The notes: a model not told the origin generated them from the sequence alone. A stretch of DNA of 64,000 bases from Altererythrobacter lutimaris (GCF_013371495.1 NZ_JABWTA010000001.1:2578693-2642692), one strand, 5' to 3'. Positions 52,412 to 61,881 are shown, numbered from the stretch's first letter. Translations and numbers: made by a program.

Positions 52412-54187
52412 TTGGACAATCAGCGTAATCTGTTGCTCGCCGTAGCGCTTTCGGGTTTGCTCATCCTCGGATGGGACTTCGCCATGCGGTATTTCTATCC
52501 CGAGGCGTCGATTGCCGGGGTTGATCCGGTGGAGGAAGTGGCGACGGCGACCGCTGCTGCACCCGGTGCGCCTGCCGCGGCTTCCGGCGATATTGCGCAG
52601 GACGCGCAACCTTCCGGACCGGTTGATCTGGCGACAGCGCTTGCCGCGCCAGAGCGTGTGCGCATCAATGCGCCCCGTGTCGAAGGCTCCATCAATCTCA
52701 TTGGCGCACGGATCGACGATATCGAGCTGATTGACCACCGCGAAAGCGTGGAAGACGATGCTGGCCCGGTTCAGCTGTTCGCGCCGGAAGGGACCCAAGG
52801 CCAGTATTTCGCGCAGTTCGGCTGGATCGGCCAGGGTGTCACATTGCCTGATGCGCAGACGCTGTGGACTGCCGATGGCGAAACGCTGACCACAAGCACG
52901 CCTGTCACGCTCAGTTGGGATAATGGCGAAGGCCAGACCTTCCAGATCAAGCTGGCGATTGACGACAATTACATGCTCACTGCTGAGCAGACGATGACCA
53001 ATAATAGTACAGGTCCGGTCGTGGTTCAGGCCTATGGCCTGCTCAACCGCAACAGCGCTTTTGCCAGCGCAGATCAATGGATCGTCCATGCGGGGCCGAT
53101 GGGAGCGTTCAGCGATACAGTCGAATACGGCCCGGACTATGATGATCTTCTGGAAGACGGCGCCTACGCGCCTGAAGGCACGCCTGAGTGGCTCGGCTTT
53201 TCTGACATTTACTGGCTTGGCGCGCTGATCCCGCGCGGCGACGCGGCAGCAACGCCCGGTTTCCGCTCGCTGGGAGAGAACATCTACCGCGCAGATATGA
53301 TCTATGCGCCGGTGACTGTGCCGGCTGGCGGCTCAGCTCAGCAAAGCAGTTTGCTGTTTGCAGGCGCCAAGGAAAGCGCATTGCTCGACACTTATCGCGA
53401 CCAGCTTGGTATCGCCCGCTTCGGCAAGGCGGTCGACTGGGGATGGTTCGAATGGTTCGTGAAGCCAATGGTCTGGCTGCTGCGCACGCTGTATGATTTC
53501 GTCGGCAATTTCGGCGTCGCGATCATCTTGCTGACCGTGCTCATTCGCGGACTCCTGTTCCCGATTGCGAACAAGCAATTTGCGAGCATGGCGTCGATGA
53601 AAGCGGTGCAGCCCAAGATGAAGGCGCTGCAGGAACGCTATAAGGACGACAAGCAGAAGCTTCAGCAGGAAATGATGAAGCTCTACAAGGATGAAGGCGT
53701 CAATCCGCTGGCAGGCTGCCTGCCGCTGCTGATCCAGATTCCGATCTTCTTCGCGCTTTACAAGGCGCTGATCCTGGCTATCGAAATGCGCCACAAGCCG
53801 TTTCTGGATTTCTGGATTCAGGACCTTTCCGCGCCTGATCCATGGAAGATCCTGAACCTGTTCGGCCTTCTGCCGTTTGATCCGCCGGGTTTCCTCGGCA
53901 TCGGTATCCTCGCGATCCTGCTGGGTGTGACCATGTGGCTCACTTTCAAGCTGAACCCGACCGCGATGGACCCGGTCCAGCAGCAAATCTTCAACTTCAT
54001 GCCCTGGATCCTGATGTTCGTGATGGCACCGTTTGCAGCGGGCCTGCTGCTCTACTGGGTAACCTCGAACATCCTGACGCTCGCGCAGCAGACCTATCTC
54101 TATTCCAAGCACCCGCAATTGAAAGCGGCGGCGGAGAAAGAGAAAGCGGATAAAGCGCGCGCGGCGGATCGCGAGAAGAAGAGCTGA
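52412..54187 (+). CDS. yidC: membrane protein insertase YidC
   Basis: The 591-residue protein has an N-terminal transmembrane helix (residues about 7-25), a large periplasmic domain (about 50-340) and the C-terminal five-helix Oxa1/YidC core with WGWFEWFVKPMVWLLRTLYDF near 350 and MKALQERYKDDKQKLQQEMMKLYKDEGVNP near 410 (key E-R-Y-K-x-D). The TTG at 52412 has AGGA upstream. It inserts membrane proteins with or without SecYEG. The next gene starts two bases after its stop. Confidence 0.95.
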   Translation: MDNQRNLLLAVALSGLLILGWDFAMRYFYPEASIAGVDPVEEVATATAAAPGAPAAASGDIAQDAQPSGPVDLATALAAPERVRINAPRVEGSINLIGARIDDIELIDHRESVEDDAGPVQLFAPEGTQGQYFAQFGWIGQGVTLPDAQTLWTADGETLTTSTPVTLSWDNGEGQTFQIKLAIDDNYMLTAEQTMTNNSTGPVVVQAYGLLNRNSAFASADQWIVHAGPMGAFSDTVEYGPDYDDLLEDGAYAPEGTPEWLGFSDIYWLGALIPRGDAAATPGFRSLGENIYRADMIYAPVTVPAGGSAQQSSLLFAGAKESALLDTYRDQLGIARFGKAVDWGWFEWFVKPMVWLLRTLYDFVGNFGVAIILLTVLIRGLLFPIANKQFASMASMKAVQPKMKALQERYKDDKQKLQQEMMKLYKDEGVNPLAGCLPLLIQIPIFFALYKALILAIEMRHKPFLDFWIQDLSAPDPWKILNLFGLLPFDPPGFLGIGILAILLGVTMWLTFKLNPTAMDPVQQQIFNFMPWILMFVMAPFAAGLLLYWVTSNILTLAQQTYLYSKHPQLKAAAEKEKADKARAADREKKS

Positions 54188-54189
54188 GC

Positions 54190-54858
54190 GTGACCGCTCC
54201 TGAACTCTCGGAGGAAGAACAGCGCGAACAGCAAAGACGCGAACAGGAAGCAGCCAAGCTGTTTTCCGGTCGCGTCGAATTCCTGCTGTCTGCGCCGCAG
54301 CTGAAGTTCCTGCCGGACCCGACTGTGCCGGAGATCGCCTTTTGCGGGCGCTCGAACGTGGGCAAGTCCTCGCTCTTGAACGCGATCACTGGCCGCAAGG
54401 CAATTGCACGCGCCTCGGTCACACCCGGCCGCACGCAGGAACTGAACTTTTTTGAAGTCGGCGAGCCTACGCAATTCCGACTGGTTGATATGCCGGGCTA
54501 TGGCTTTGCGAAAGCGCCGGTCGCTGTGGTCGACAAGTGGAAGAAACTCGTGCGTTCGTACTTGCGCGGGCGGCAAGTGCTCAACCGCAATCTGGTGCTG
54601 GTCGATAGCCGCCATGGCCTCAAAGACGTAGACCGCGAGATGATGACGATGCTGGACGAAGCTGCAGTCGGCTACCGTGTTGTCATGACCAAGGCGGACA
54701 AGGTCAAGAAGTCAGAGCTCGACAAGACTGTCGCGAAGGTTGCGGAAGAAGCGAAGAAGCATGTCGCGGCTTTCCCGCACATCCATGTGACCAGCAGCGA
54801 GAAGGGCATGGGGATCGCGGAGCTGCGCGCGGCGGTTGTGCAGGACGCGCTGGGCTAA
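54190..54858 (+). CDS. engB: ribosome biogenesis GTP-binding protein YihA/YsxC
   Basis: The 222-residue protein has an N-terminal helical extension, then GTPase motifs: G1 GRSNVGKSS near residue 52, G3 DMPGYGFA near 102 and G4 TKADK near 160. The family helps assemble the large ribosomal subunit. The GTG start is two bases after the yidC stop, so it is co-transcribed with yidC. Confidence 0.93.
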   Translation: MTAPELSEEEQREQQRREQEAAKLFSGRVEFLLSAPQLKFLPDPTVPEIAFCGRSNVGKSSLLNAITGRKAIARASVTPGRTQELNFFEVGEPTQFRLVDMPGYGFAKAPVAVVDKWKKLVRSYLRGRQVLNRNLVLVDSRHGLKDVDREMMTMLDEAAVGYRVVMTKADKVKKSELDKTVAKVAEEAKKHVAAFPHIHVTSSEKGMGIAELRAAVVQDALG

Positions 54859-54878
54859 TTCCGAGCTCTGATCTGGGC

Positions 54879-54977
54879 TTCCAACAAACTTGACATAGTT
54901 GACACCTGTCAAGCAGGCCAAATGTGGCTCAACCCCGCAGAATTCTGCCGTTTTCGGCCTTTCCAACAAAGTTGACA
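54879..54977. repeat. two 17-base direct repeats and a TTGACA palindrome
   Basis: TTCCAACAAACTTGACA at 54879-54895 and TTCCAACAAAGTTGACA at 54961-54977 differ in one base. Between them, TTGACACCTGTCAA at 54899-54912 is a perfect palindrome. The TTGACA ends could be -35 boxes or regulator half-sites. Confidence 0.55.
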
Positions 54978-55125
54978 CTTTTCCTATTTTTTCAAAACTC
55001 CCGTGGGTGTTTTGGTGCGTGGCTTGTGCTTTCATGAAGAGAGATCGACGGTTTCAAAGTGAGCCGACGCTCTAGCCTCGTGCGTGGATGTAGGAAATGA
55101 TGGGGTAAACTCTCACGCCAAACCA

Positions 55126-55230
55126 CGCGTCATCCCGGCCCCCTTGATTTATGGCTCGCCGGGATCCCGATTACTTGATCCGGGTACAACAAGAGCAAGC
55201 GGACCCCGGATCAAGACCGGGGTAACGAAG
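55126..55230. repeat. REP-like inverted repeat
   Basis: CTTGATCCGGG at 55174-55184 pairs with CCCGGATCAAG at 55205-55215 around a 20-base spacer, inside a larger stretch of CGTCATCCCGG-type and CCGGGGTAACG-type sequence. This CCGGATCAAG/CTTGATCCGG pattern is common to dispersed palindromic repeats of alphaproteobacterial genomes. Its copy number elsewhere is unknown. Confidence 0.5.
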
Positions 55231-55305
55231 ACGCGTTTTCCGCTGTCGGGCTGGAGTTCAGATCCTCTGGTACAAACTCTTCGCAACACAACTGGCCGAT
55301 CCTTC

Positions 55306-56208
55306 TTACGAGGTCGCTCTTTGCTGTACAGCGCCCTTATCAAACAGCTTTTGCGCTGCGAGGACGGCTGCAGGCGCATTTGGCGCAGTAGCGTCCGCTC
55401 CGACCTGGACTGCGAGCGAAGGGTCTTCGGTGAACATCGATCCGCCAACCATGACGCCAATCGCGCCATGCTGCGATGCCCGGCGCACATCGCCAATGAA
55501 TGATTTCAGATCTTCAATTTGCAAGTCAGAGCCAACAGTGAGGCCAACCACTGCAAACCAGTCATTCCGCACGGCGGACTTGATCTGATTGGCTTCTCCG
55601 GAATGATCGGTCTGAACTCGCCAGCCACCTGAAGCGAGCAGCTCCTCTATTATCGATACCCCAAAGACATGCTGATTTCCGGGTGCAGCTGCCATCAGCA
55701 CGTGGCGCTTACTCTTCAGTTTTGGGAGGGAATATGTTTCGTGGAATATGGACAAAAGCGTCTGGAGGCGACCCACACCTATGGTTACGTCGATGAAATC
55801 ACATTCGTCCCGCTCCCACATCTTGCCCAGAAAGCGCGCGGTAGGCTCAAGCAATTCTGTATATAGAACCTCGATCGACAGGCCGCGATCCCGCATGATC
55901 GTGACATAATTGGCCGCAGCTTCGAGGTCGTCCCCAAGGAGAATCTCGGCAAAATCGCTGATATCTGCTTTGTTCGGCTTGAGAACTCTGATTAGTGCTT
56001 CGAGTGGGGGCGCATCCGGCACGACTTCGGTATGTAGACGGATCAGTTTTGGCACTACCTCACCTGACACAAAGCGAACGAGTCGGCTTTGGCGCTCTGC
56101 AATATCGCTACGCTTGCGCACAGTCGGATCAATGAAGACGCTCTCAAAGCTGCTTATATCTTTGCGATTCAAGACAGGGAATCCTGTCTCACCAACGGAA
56201 TGACTCAT
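55306..56208 (-). CDS. cobalamin-binding regulator, AerR/PpaA-like
   Basis: The 300-residue protein starts at ATG 56208, with GGGAG seven to eight bases upstream. The N-terminal half is all-helical and includes FLGKMWERDECDFIDVTIGVGRLQTLL near residue 130, where M-W-x-x-D-x-C-D-F-x-x-V and the R-L-Q are family marks of AerR/PpaA regulators. The C-terminal B12-binding domain has HVLMAAAPGNQHVFGVSIIEELLASGGW (ligand-type histidine in GNQHVFG near 172) and later GGSMF. Such proteins use cobalamin to sense light or redox and control photosynthesis genes. Here no photosynthesis cluster is present. Confidence 0.75.
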   Translation of the reverse strand: MSHSVGETGFPVLNRKDISSFESVFIDPTVRKRSDIAERQSRLVRFVSGEVVPKLIRLHTEVVPDAPPLEALIRVLKPNKADISDFAEILLGDDLEAAANYVTIMRDRGLSIEVLYTELLEPTARFLGKMWERDECDFIDVTIGVGRLQTLLSIFHETYSLPKLKSKRHVLMAAAPGNQHVFGVSIIEELLASGGWRVQTDHSGEANQIKSAVRNDWFAVVGLTVGSDLQIEDLKSFIGDVRRASQHGAIGVMVGGSMFTEDPSLAVQVGADATAPNAPAAVLAAQKLFDKGAVQQRATS

Positions 56209-56408
56209 TCCGACTCTCCCGACTTTTTTGCCAAAATGGCCGACCGCTTCACATAAGAGCAAATCAGCGAGTGTTAGTCGATAGATATCGCGCCTAGCCA
56301 TCTGGCGGGTCTAAAGCTGCTACTCCAGTCATCTGCTGTAAGCTGATCTCGGGGGTGAGCTGATCCGCACTCAAACGATCCTCGAGCTGAGCGGACTGTC
56401 CGCCGCTA

Positions 56409-56828
56409 TCAATTCGCGAAGATCATCGCATCATCAGCGAACGCTTTGAACTCCAGCGCATTGCCAGCTGGATCGCGGAAGAACATCGTCGCTTGCTCGC
56501 CGATCTCGCCTTTGAAGCGCACGGTTGGCTCGATCACGAATTCCGTGCCTGCCGCCTTCAGGCGCTCGGCCAAGGCCTCCCATTGCTCCATAGTCAGCAC
56601 AATCCCGAAATGCGGCACTGGCACGTCGTGCTTGTCGACCGGATTACTCAAGCGGTCTCCCGCACCATCGGGCGAGAGATGCGCGACTAGCTGGTGCCCG
56701 AAGAAATTGAAGTCGACCCAGTGGTCGGAATGGCGGCCTTCCTCACAGCCCATGACTTCGCCATAGAACGCCCGCGCTTTCGCCAGATCGTCGACCGGAA
56801 AGGCAAGATGAAACGGGCGCAAGGACAT
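56409..56828 (-). CDS. VOC family (glyoxalase-like) protein
   Basis: The 139-residue protein has a beta-alpha-beta-beta-beta pattern with a metal-type His in [22 protein letters not shown] near residue 5, HQLVAHLS, and a C-terminal E in [12 protein letters not shown]. This is the vicinal oxygen chelate superfamily; members include glyoxalases, dioxygenases and fosfomycin-type resistance proteins. No closer assignment is possible. ATG 56828 has GGAG about eleven bases upstream. Confidence 0.82.
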   Translation of the reverse strand: MSLRPFHLAFPVDDLAKARAFYGEVMGCEEGRHSDHWVDFNFFGHQLVAHLSPDGAGDRLSNPVDKHDVPVPHFGIVLTMEQWEALAERLKAAGTEFVIEPTVRFKGEIGEQATMFFRDPAGNALEFKAFADDAMIFAN

Positions 56829-56937
56829 GGCAGTGAACTCCTCATTGGGGCATCGCAACCTGTTCAGGCTCGACAGCGAATAACTGAACACCTAGTGCTG
56901 ATAGCACAGCCAACGCAAGGTGGAGCGCGAGCGAGAC

Positions 56938-57603
56938 ATGAAACTCATCATCGGCAACAAGAATTATTCCAGCTGGTCCTTGCGCGGCTGGCTCGCGGCA
57001 AAGCAATCGGGCCTCTCCTTCGAAGAGCTGATCGTCAATATTGGCGGCGAGGAGTGGGACCAGTTCAAGCGCTCGAACGGCGAGTTTCAGCCCTCCAGCG
57101 GCAAAGTCCCGATCCTGTGGGATGAGGAAACGGTCGTCTGGGACAGCATGGCAATCATGGAATATCTCGGCGACAAGGTCGGGCGCGACCGCTTCTGGCC
57201 CAAGGATGAAAGCGCGCGCGGGATGGCGCGGGCCATGGTTGCAGAGATGCACAGCTCTTACTTGGCGCTGCGCCGCGAATGCCCAATGAATGTGCGCGCG
57301 CGAGTGCAGCTCAGCGGCCTTAGCGAAGAAGCCCAGCACGATATCGTCCGCATCCTTGGCCTCTGGGCAGAGGCTCGCGCACGCCACGGGCAGGGCGGGC
57401 CCTTCCTGTTCGGCACCTTTGGCGCAGCGGATATCTTCTACGCGCCGATTGTCTCGCGCTTTATCACTTACGGCATCGCAGTACCCGGCTTTGCGCAAAC
57501 CTATATGGAAGCGATCTGGGAGCATGACTGGATGCAGGACTGGATCGGCGCGTCCGAAGACGAGCAATGGGTGATCGAGCAGTTCGAGATGGCGGGCGCG
57601 TAG
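56938..57603 (+). CDS. glutathione S-transferase family protein
   Basis: The 221-residue protein starts with the thioredoxin-like GST domain: NYSSWSLRGWLAAKQSGLSFEE near residue 7 (catalytic-type Ser in SSWS) and VPILWDEETVVWDSMAIMEYLGD near 52 (glutathione site), then an all-helical C-terminal half. It likely conjugates or reduces a small electrophile. GTG 56920 would add six residues; ATG 56938 is the usual start. It is divergent from the VOC gene. Confidence 0.88.
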   Translation: MKLIIGNKNYSSWSLRGWLAAKQSGLSFEELIVNIGGEEWDQFKRSNGEFQPSSGKVPILWDEETVVWDSMAIMEYLGDKVGRDRFWPKDESARGMARAMVAEMHSSYLALRRECPMNVRARVQLSGLSEEAQHDIVRILGLWAEARARHGQGGPFLFGTFGAADIFYAPIVSRFITYGIAVPGFAQTYMEAIWEHDWMQDWIGASEDEQWVIEQFEMAGA

Positions 57604-57615
57604 GCTGGCAGAATC

Positions 57616-58083
57616 TTACGGAATGCGCTCTGTTGGATAGGGCGTCCCGTCTTTCTTGAAATACCCGTCCGGTCTGAACTCCATATCGATATCTGGATAT
57701 TGCCCGCTATCATTCTCGCGAGGGCCGCCACTGATGGCGACGAATACGCAATCCTCAGCCGAGCGGTTTTGCAGGTGGTGGCCGTTTGCTTCGCCGGCCG
57801 GCCAGGCCAGCACATCGCCGGGTCTGACGAGCGTTTCGCCATCATCCTCTACCAGCACTGCCTCGCCCTCGAGCATTATGACCATCTCGTCCTGTCCGCT
57901 ATGCCAATGCCGCTGGCTCGACCACGCACCGGGCTTCAACACGACATGGCTTGCGCCGAGCTTGGTGAGGCCTGAAGGCGGCGCTAAACGCCGATACCAG
58001 CGGCCTTCGACCTCTTTGTCAAAAGGAGGGGGATATCCGGTCACATTCGTTTGTGGGATCGATTGAAGATCGAGCTTGGGCAT
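57616..58083 (-). CDS. cupin domain protein
   Basis: The 155-residue protein has one cupin barrel: RHWHSGQDEMVIMLEGEAVLVEDDG near residue 58 (motif 1, H-x-H-x3-E-type ligands) and GDVLAWPAGEANGHHLQNRS near 90 (motif 2, His). The C-terminus has YFKKDGTPYP. It could be a small metal-binding sugar or aromatic-compound enzyme; the function is not known. Its start is only 29 bases from the divergent dapE start. Confidence 0.8.
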   Translation of the reverse strand: MPKLDLQSIPQTNVTGYPPPFDKEVEGRWYRRLAPPSGLTKLGASHVVLKPGAWSSQRHWHSGQDEMVIMLEGEAVLVEDDGETLVRPGDVLAWPAGEANGHHLQNRSAEDCVFVAISGGPRENDSGQYPDIDMEFRPDGYFKKDGTPYPTERIP

Positions 58084-58112
58084 TGAGGGCTACTCCTGCT
58101 AATCGCCTTATC

Positions 58113-59249
58113 ATGACTGAAGTTCTCGACCTCGCCAAACAATTGATTTCCGTTGAAAGTGTCACGCCTGCGACTGGCGCGGTGTTTGACGCGATGGAAG
58201 CGATGCTCGCGCCGCATGGCTTTGCGGTGCACCGCTTTACGCGCGGCGAGGGCGAGGCAGGCAGCGATGAAGCGCCGGTCGAAAATCTCTTCGCCATGCG
58301 CGAGGGACCGGAAGGCAGCAAGCATTTCGCCTTTGCAGGCCATCTGGACGTGGTACCTGCGGGTGAAGGCTGGGCGAGCGCACCATTCGAGCCGGAAATT
58401 CGCGGCGAATTGCTCCACGGTCGCGGCGCGGTCGACATGAAAGGTGCGATTGCTGCGATGGTTGCAAGCCTTGCCGATATCCCGCAGGAGGCTGGCACGA
58501 TCAGCTTTATCATTACGGGCGATGAAGAAGGGCCAGCGCTCCACGGCACGCGCGCCCTGATCGACTACATGGATGCCGACGGCATCCGGCCTGACCTGTG
58601 CCTTGTGGGCGAGCCCACTTCCGTCAATCAGCTTGGCGACATGATGAAGATCGGGCGGCGCGGCTCCGTCAATATCTGGCTCACGGTTGAAGGCACGCAA
58701 GGCCATGTTGCTTATCCGCATCTGGCGGACAATCCTTTGCCGAAGCTGACGGCGATCCTCGCAGAGCTGGACGGATGGACATTGGATGCCGGCACAGACT
58801 GGTTCCAGCCGAGCAATCTCGAGATCACGCACATTTCCGCGATCAACCCGGCGCATAATGTGATCCCTGCAAAAGCTGAAGCGCGCGTCTCCATCCGCTT
58901 CAATGATTTGCATACAGGCACATCGCTGTCCGAGCGGGTGATCGCGATTGCGGAGAAGCACGGCGGCTCAGCGCGTCCAATAATTTCCGGCGAGCCATTC
59001 CTGACAGAGCCGGGCGCATTCTCGCAGATGGTATCCGATGCTGTGGAAGCGGAGACCGGCACCAAGCCGGAGGCATCGACAACAGGCGGTACATCCGATG
59101 CGCGGTTCCTGCGCGCTGTGTGCCCGGTGATCGAGTTCGGGCTTTGCAACGCGACCATGCACAAGCGCGATGAAGCGGTTGCGGTTGAGGACCTAGCAAC
59201 GCTAAGCCGTATCTATGCGCGGATCGCCAAGGCGGCGCTCGCCACATAA
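58113..59249 (+). CDS. dapE: succinyl-diaminopimelate desuccinylase
   Basis: The 378-residue protein has the M20 metallopeptidase layout: AFAGHLDVVPAG near residue 70 (first zinc His), RGAVDMKGAIAAM near 105 (bridging Asp), TGDEEGPALHG near 135 (catalytic Glu) and the dimerisation domain with VAYPHLADNPLPKL. The last His is in NATMHKRDEAV near 350. DapE removes succinate from N-succinyl-LL-DAP in lysine and peptidoglycan synthesis. dapB lies at the right edge, but the two are separate. Confidence 0.93.
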   Translation: MTEVLDLAKQLISVESVTPATGAVFDAMEAMLAPHGFAVHRFTRGEGEAGSDEAPVENLFAMREGPEGSKHFAFAGHLDVVPAGEGWASAPFEPEIRGELLHGRGAVDMKGAIAAMVASLADIPQEAGTISFIITGDEEGPALHGTRALIDYMDADGIRPDLCLVGEPTSVNQLGDMMKIGRRGSVNIWLTVEGTQGHVAYPHLADNPLPKLTAILAELDGWTLDAGTDWFQPSNLEITHISAINPAHNVIPAKAEARVSIRFNDLHTGTSLSERVIAIAEKHGGSARPIISGEPFLTEPGAFSQMVSDAVEAETGTKPEASTTGGTSDARFLRAVCPVIEFGLCNATMHKRDEAVAVEDLATLSRIYARIAKAALAT

Positions 59250-59267
59250 GTCAAAAGGGACGCATTC

Positions 59268-60503
59268 ATGAAAGCCTGGTTTGCAATTCCGCTGTGGCAG
59301 CGCGTGATCGGGGCATTGATCCTCGGCATCATCGTTGGGCGGCTGTGGGGTCCCGAGGCGGAGAGCATCAAGATCATCGGCGATATCTTTATCGCTTTCA
59401 TAAAGATGCTGGTCGTGCCGCTGATCTTCTTCAGCTTGGTCTCAGGTGTCGCAGCCATCGGCGATCTAAGGAAGCTCGGCAGCGTCGGTGGCCGGGCGTT
59501 CCTGCTTTTTCTTGTAACCGGTCAGATCGCGGTTTGGCTTGGGCTTACTATTGGCACATTCCTCAAGCCTGGCGCGAACGTGGATGCAAGCACTTTGCAA
59601 ATTGGTGAAACGCCGGAACCAACCACTCTCGACTGGCGCGAAATGCTCCTGTCTATTGTTCCCGACAGCCCAGTCATGGTGATGGCCGAAGGTGCGGTCC
59701 TGCCTTTGATCGTATTTGCGCTGCTCATCGGGATTGGCATTCTGATGGCAGGCGATGAAGGCAAGCCTGTCCAAAGTATTTTCGATTCCGGCGCAGTGGT
59801 AATGCAGAAAGTGACGGTAATAGTCATGGAGCTCACACCGTTTGGCGTTTTTGCACTTATGGCTTGGGTTTCCGGGACGCTCGGTTACGAAGCGTTGGTT
59901 GCCTTGGCCAAATTGGTGTCTCTGAATTATCTGGGCTGCTTGATCATTATCTTCGTGATGTATTCGTTGATGATCAAGCTGCTGGCAAAGTTACGACCAG
60001 TCGATTTCTTCCGTGGTATTGTTGACGCAATGGCGGTCGCATATTCAACTGCATCATCAAACGCGACTTTGCCCGTCACGCTTCGCTGCGCTCAGCGCAA
60101 TTTGGGTGTGTCGAGAAGTGTTTCCAGTTTCGTCATTTCGCTAGGTGCGACTGTCAACATGAACGGGCTCGCGATGTATCTCGGCCTTGCAACTTTGTTT
60201 GGAGCTCAGATTTTCGGTGTGACTTTGAGCTGGGGCGACTATTTCCTCATTTCCATTCTGGCGACTGTAGGTGCTATTGGTGCCGCGGGCATTCCGGGGA
60301 CAGGTTTGATTATGATGACTCTTGTTTTCACCGCTGTTGGGGTCCCGCTTGAAACGATTGCGCTGGTCGCCGGTGTAGATCGCATAATGGACATGATGCG
60401 CACTGTTACAAACGTTAGCGGTGACGCTGCAGTTGCAACGACAGTGGCATCGATGACGAACGAGATTGATCGTCAGGAAATGGCGAGCGCCGATGACATC
60501 TGA
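59268..60503 (+). CDS. dicarboxylate/amino acid:cation symporter
   Basis: The 411-residue membrane protein shows the DAACS (GltP/DctA) fold: about eight helices, the serine-rich hairpin SSNATLPVTL near residue 265 and the NMNG motif near 295, followed by GIPGTGLIMMTLVFTAVGVPLE near 340. It takes up C4-dicarboxylates, glutamate or aspartate with sodium or protons. It follows dapE by 18 bases and may share its transcript. Confidence 0.9.
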   Translation: MKAWFAIPLWQRVIGALILGIIVGRLWGPEAESIKIIGDIFIAFIKMLVVPLIFFSLVSGVAAIGDLRKLGSVGGRAFLLFLVTGQIAVWLGLTIGTFLKPGANVDASTLQIGETPEPTTLDWREMLLSIVPDSPVMVMAEGAVLPLIVFALLIGIGILMAGDEGKPVQSIFDSGAVVMQKVTVIVMELTPFGVFALMAWVSGTLGYEALVALAKLVSLNYLGCLIIIFVMYSLMIKLLAKLRPVDFFRGIVDAMAVAYSTASSNATLPVTLRCAQRNLGVSRSVSSFVISLGATVNMNGLAMYLGLATLFGAQIFGVTLSWGDYFLISILATVGAIGAAGIPGTGLIMMTLVFTAVGVPLETIALVAGVDRIMDMMRTVTNVSGDAAVATTVASMTNEIDRQEMASADDI

Positions 60504-60530
60504 CACTGTGAGAGGACGGTTGTAGGCAGC

Positions 60531-61880
60531 ATGCAAGGATCTATACTTTACTCGATAAAATATGATCTGGGCGGGGCAATTGACTCAGCGAGTTTAACGT
60601 CCGCATTCGCTGCACTGGAAAAAGAGTTTGCTGGAGCTAAGCCACGAGAAAGCGATTTGGCAGTTTTTAACTTAAGCTATCTGTCTCGCGCTCCGCTGAA
60701 GTACGTAATCTCCGTCGAGCAAATTGAAATCGGCGGCGCGGTATGGGAGCTGCGTACGGAAGTTGATCCCGCTGGATTGATCGGATTTTGGCTCCGCTCA
60801 CCACTCGAAAACAGCAAGACCGGAGCGACTTTAGCAACGCGGTTACTCGCTCGACACGAAGCGTTTCTGGACGACAAGAACCGAGACTACATGCTGTACC
60901 TGCATCAGCACGGTGAAACTCGCGGGCGATTGCAAGGAATGGCACTTCCTGAAGGACGCGCGTATGTCGACTTTGGTATCCGCGTCGAGCGGATCATTGA
61001 GATCTTAAGCCCCTTTCTGGAGCACCGGAAGCGATACAAATTTCACGATTTCCGTCCCATCTTTCTTTTGGACGATGAAGCTTACGGGAGCGAGAGCTGT
61101 TGTATGCTTCTCTTGCAGTTGAACCCGATAGCGGCTGGATCAGCAGCAAGATTCCAAGATGTTGCGCAAATGCCATCATCCATCACCGGCAGCAAAGGGC
61201 GGTTTCTCTGCAACACATGGTCATTTGCAGTCAGAGAAGATGCATGGACCAACGAGCTTGAGCAAATGTTTAGCCATGCCCATTCGCATTGGTTCATGAT
61301 TCATGGGGCGATTTTTGAGATAAAGGATATCGAGGCGTTTATTGATGAAATGACAGACGGTGATAGGCGGGTTGATGCTAATCTGCTGCACCGTTTTGAA
61401 CGCTTCCTTGCAGCTCGAAAGAACAAGATGTTTGCCAGCATTTTTGCGGCACAGAACTCAGATTTCATAACAAAGAATGCGCAGTATCGGGATGACCTGG
61501 ATATCTTCATGCGCGATTTCGGAATTGATCGACAAATCGTAATATTAAGAGATTTTGTGGATCGCATTGCGAACTTGATTGCAGAGCACACAAATTATCA
61601 GGCGCTGCTTGAAAGCCGCGCCCTCAATCGAAACACGAAGATGCTAGAGATATTGTTCCTTCTTAACACGATAGCCGGAATCGCCGCATTTGCGCCCTCA
61701 CTCTACGCCCCCGACTTGTCAAACGAGCTCATTTTCGATCTCCCCAGGGTGTTGGCCCTCAGTCTGGTTGTTTTCTCTTTCCTGTTTTACTTTTTCGTCA
61801 TCGCAGTGGGACGCTGGCTCAGTCACCGTGACCAAAATAGCAATCAAGAAATCGACTGGCGTGAATTCCTGGAGAATTGA
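60531..61880 (+). CDS. unknown protein with two C-terminal membrane segments
   Basis: The 449-residue protein is not recognised. A cytosolic-looking region of about 365 residues contains long helices near 290-370 (KNKMFASIFAAQNSDFI and IDRQIVILRDFVDRIANLI). It ends with two membrane segments near residues 372-395 (MLEILFLLNTIAGIAAF) and 404-430, then a charged tail. A helical stalk followed by a two-helix membrane end is reminiscent of CorA-type channels, but no GMN motif is seen. The base composition is lower in GC than the neighbours. It is followed after one base by the GNAT gene, so the two form an operon. Confidence 0.7.
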   Translation: MQGSILYSIKYDLGGAIDSASLTSAFAALEKEFAGAKPRESDLAVFNLSYLSRAPLKYVISVEQIEIGGAVWELRTEVDPAGLIGFWLRSPLENSKTGATLATRLLARHEAFLDDKNRDYMLYLHQHGETRGRLQGMALPEGRAYVDFGIRVERIIEILSPFLEHRKRYKFHDFRPIFLLDDEAYGSESCCMLLLQLNPIAAGSAARFQDVAQMPSSITGSKGRFLCNTWSFAVREDAWTNELEQMFSHAHSHWFMIHGAIFEIKDIEAFIDEMTDGDRRVDANLLHRFERFLAARKNKMFASIFAAQNSDFITKNAQYRDDLDIFMRDFGIDRQIVILRDFVDRIANLIAEHTNYQALLESRALNRNTKMLEILFLLNTIAGIAAFAPSLYAPDLSNELIFDLPRVLALSLVVFSFLFYFFVIAVGRWLSHRDQNSNQEIDWREFLEN

Positions 61881-61881
61881 T

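Larger units (their letters stand above)
54859..55305. other. repeat-bearing intergenic region without a gene
   Basis: This 447-base stretch separates engB from the convergently read AerR-like gene, and no convincing coding frame was found. It holds two copies of a 17-base element with one mismatch, a TTGACACCTGTCAA palindrome, and further on a REP-like inverted repeat. A purine-rich GAAGAGAGATC at 55036-55046 shows no obvious promoter. The content suggests a regulatory or mobile-derived region rather than a short gene. Confidence 0.6.
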
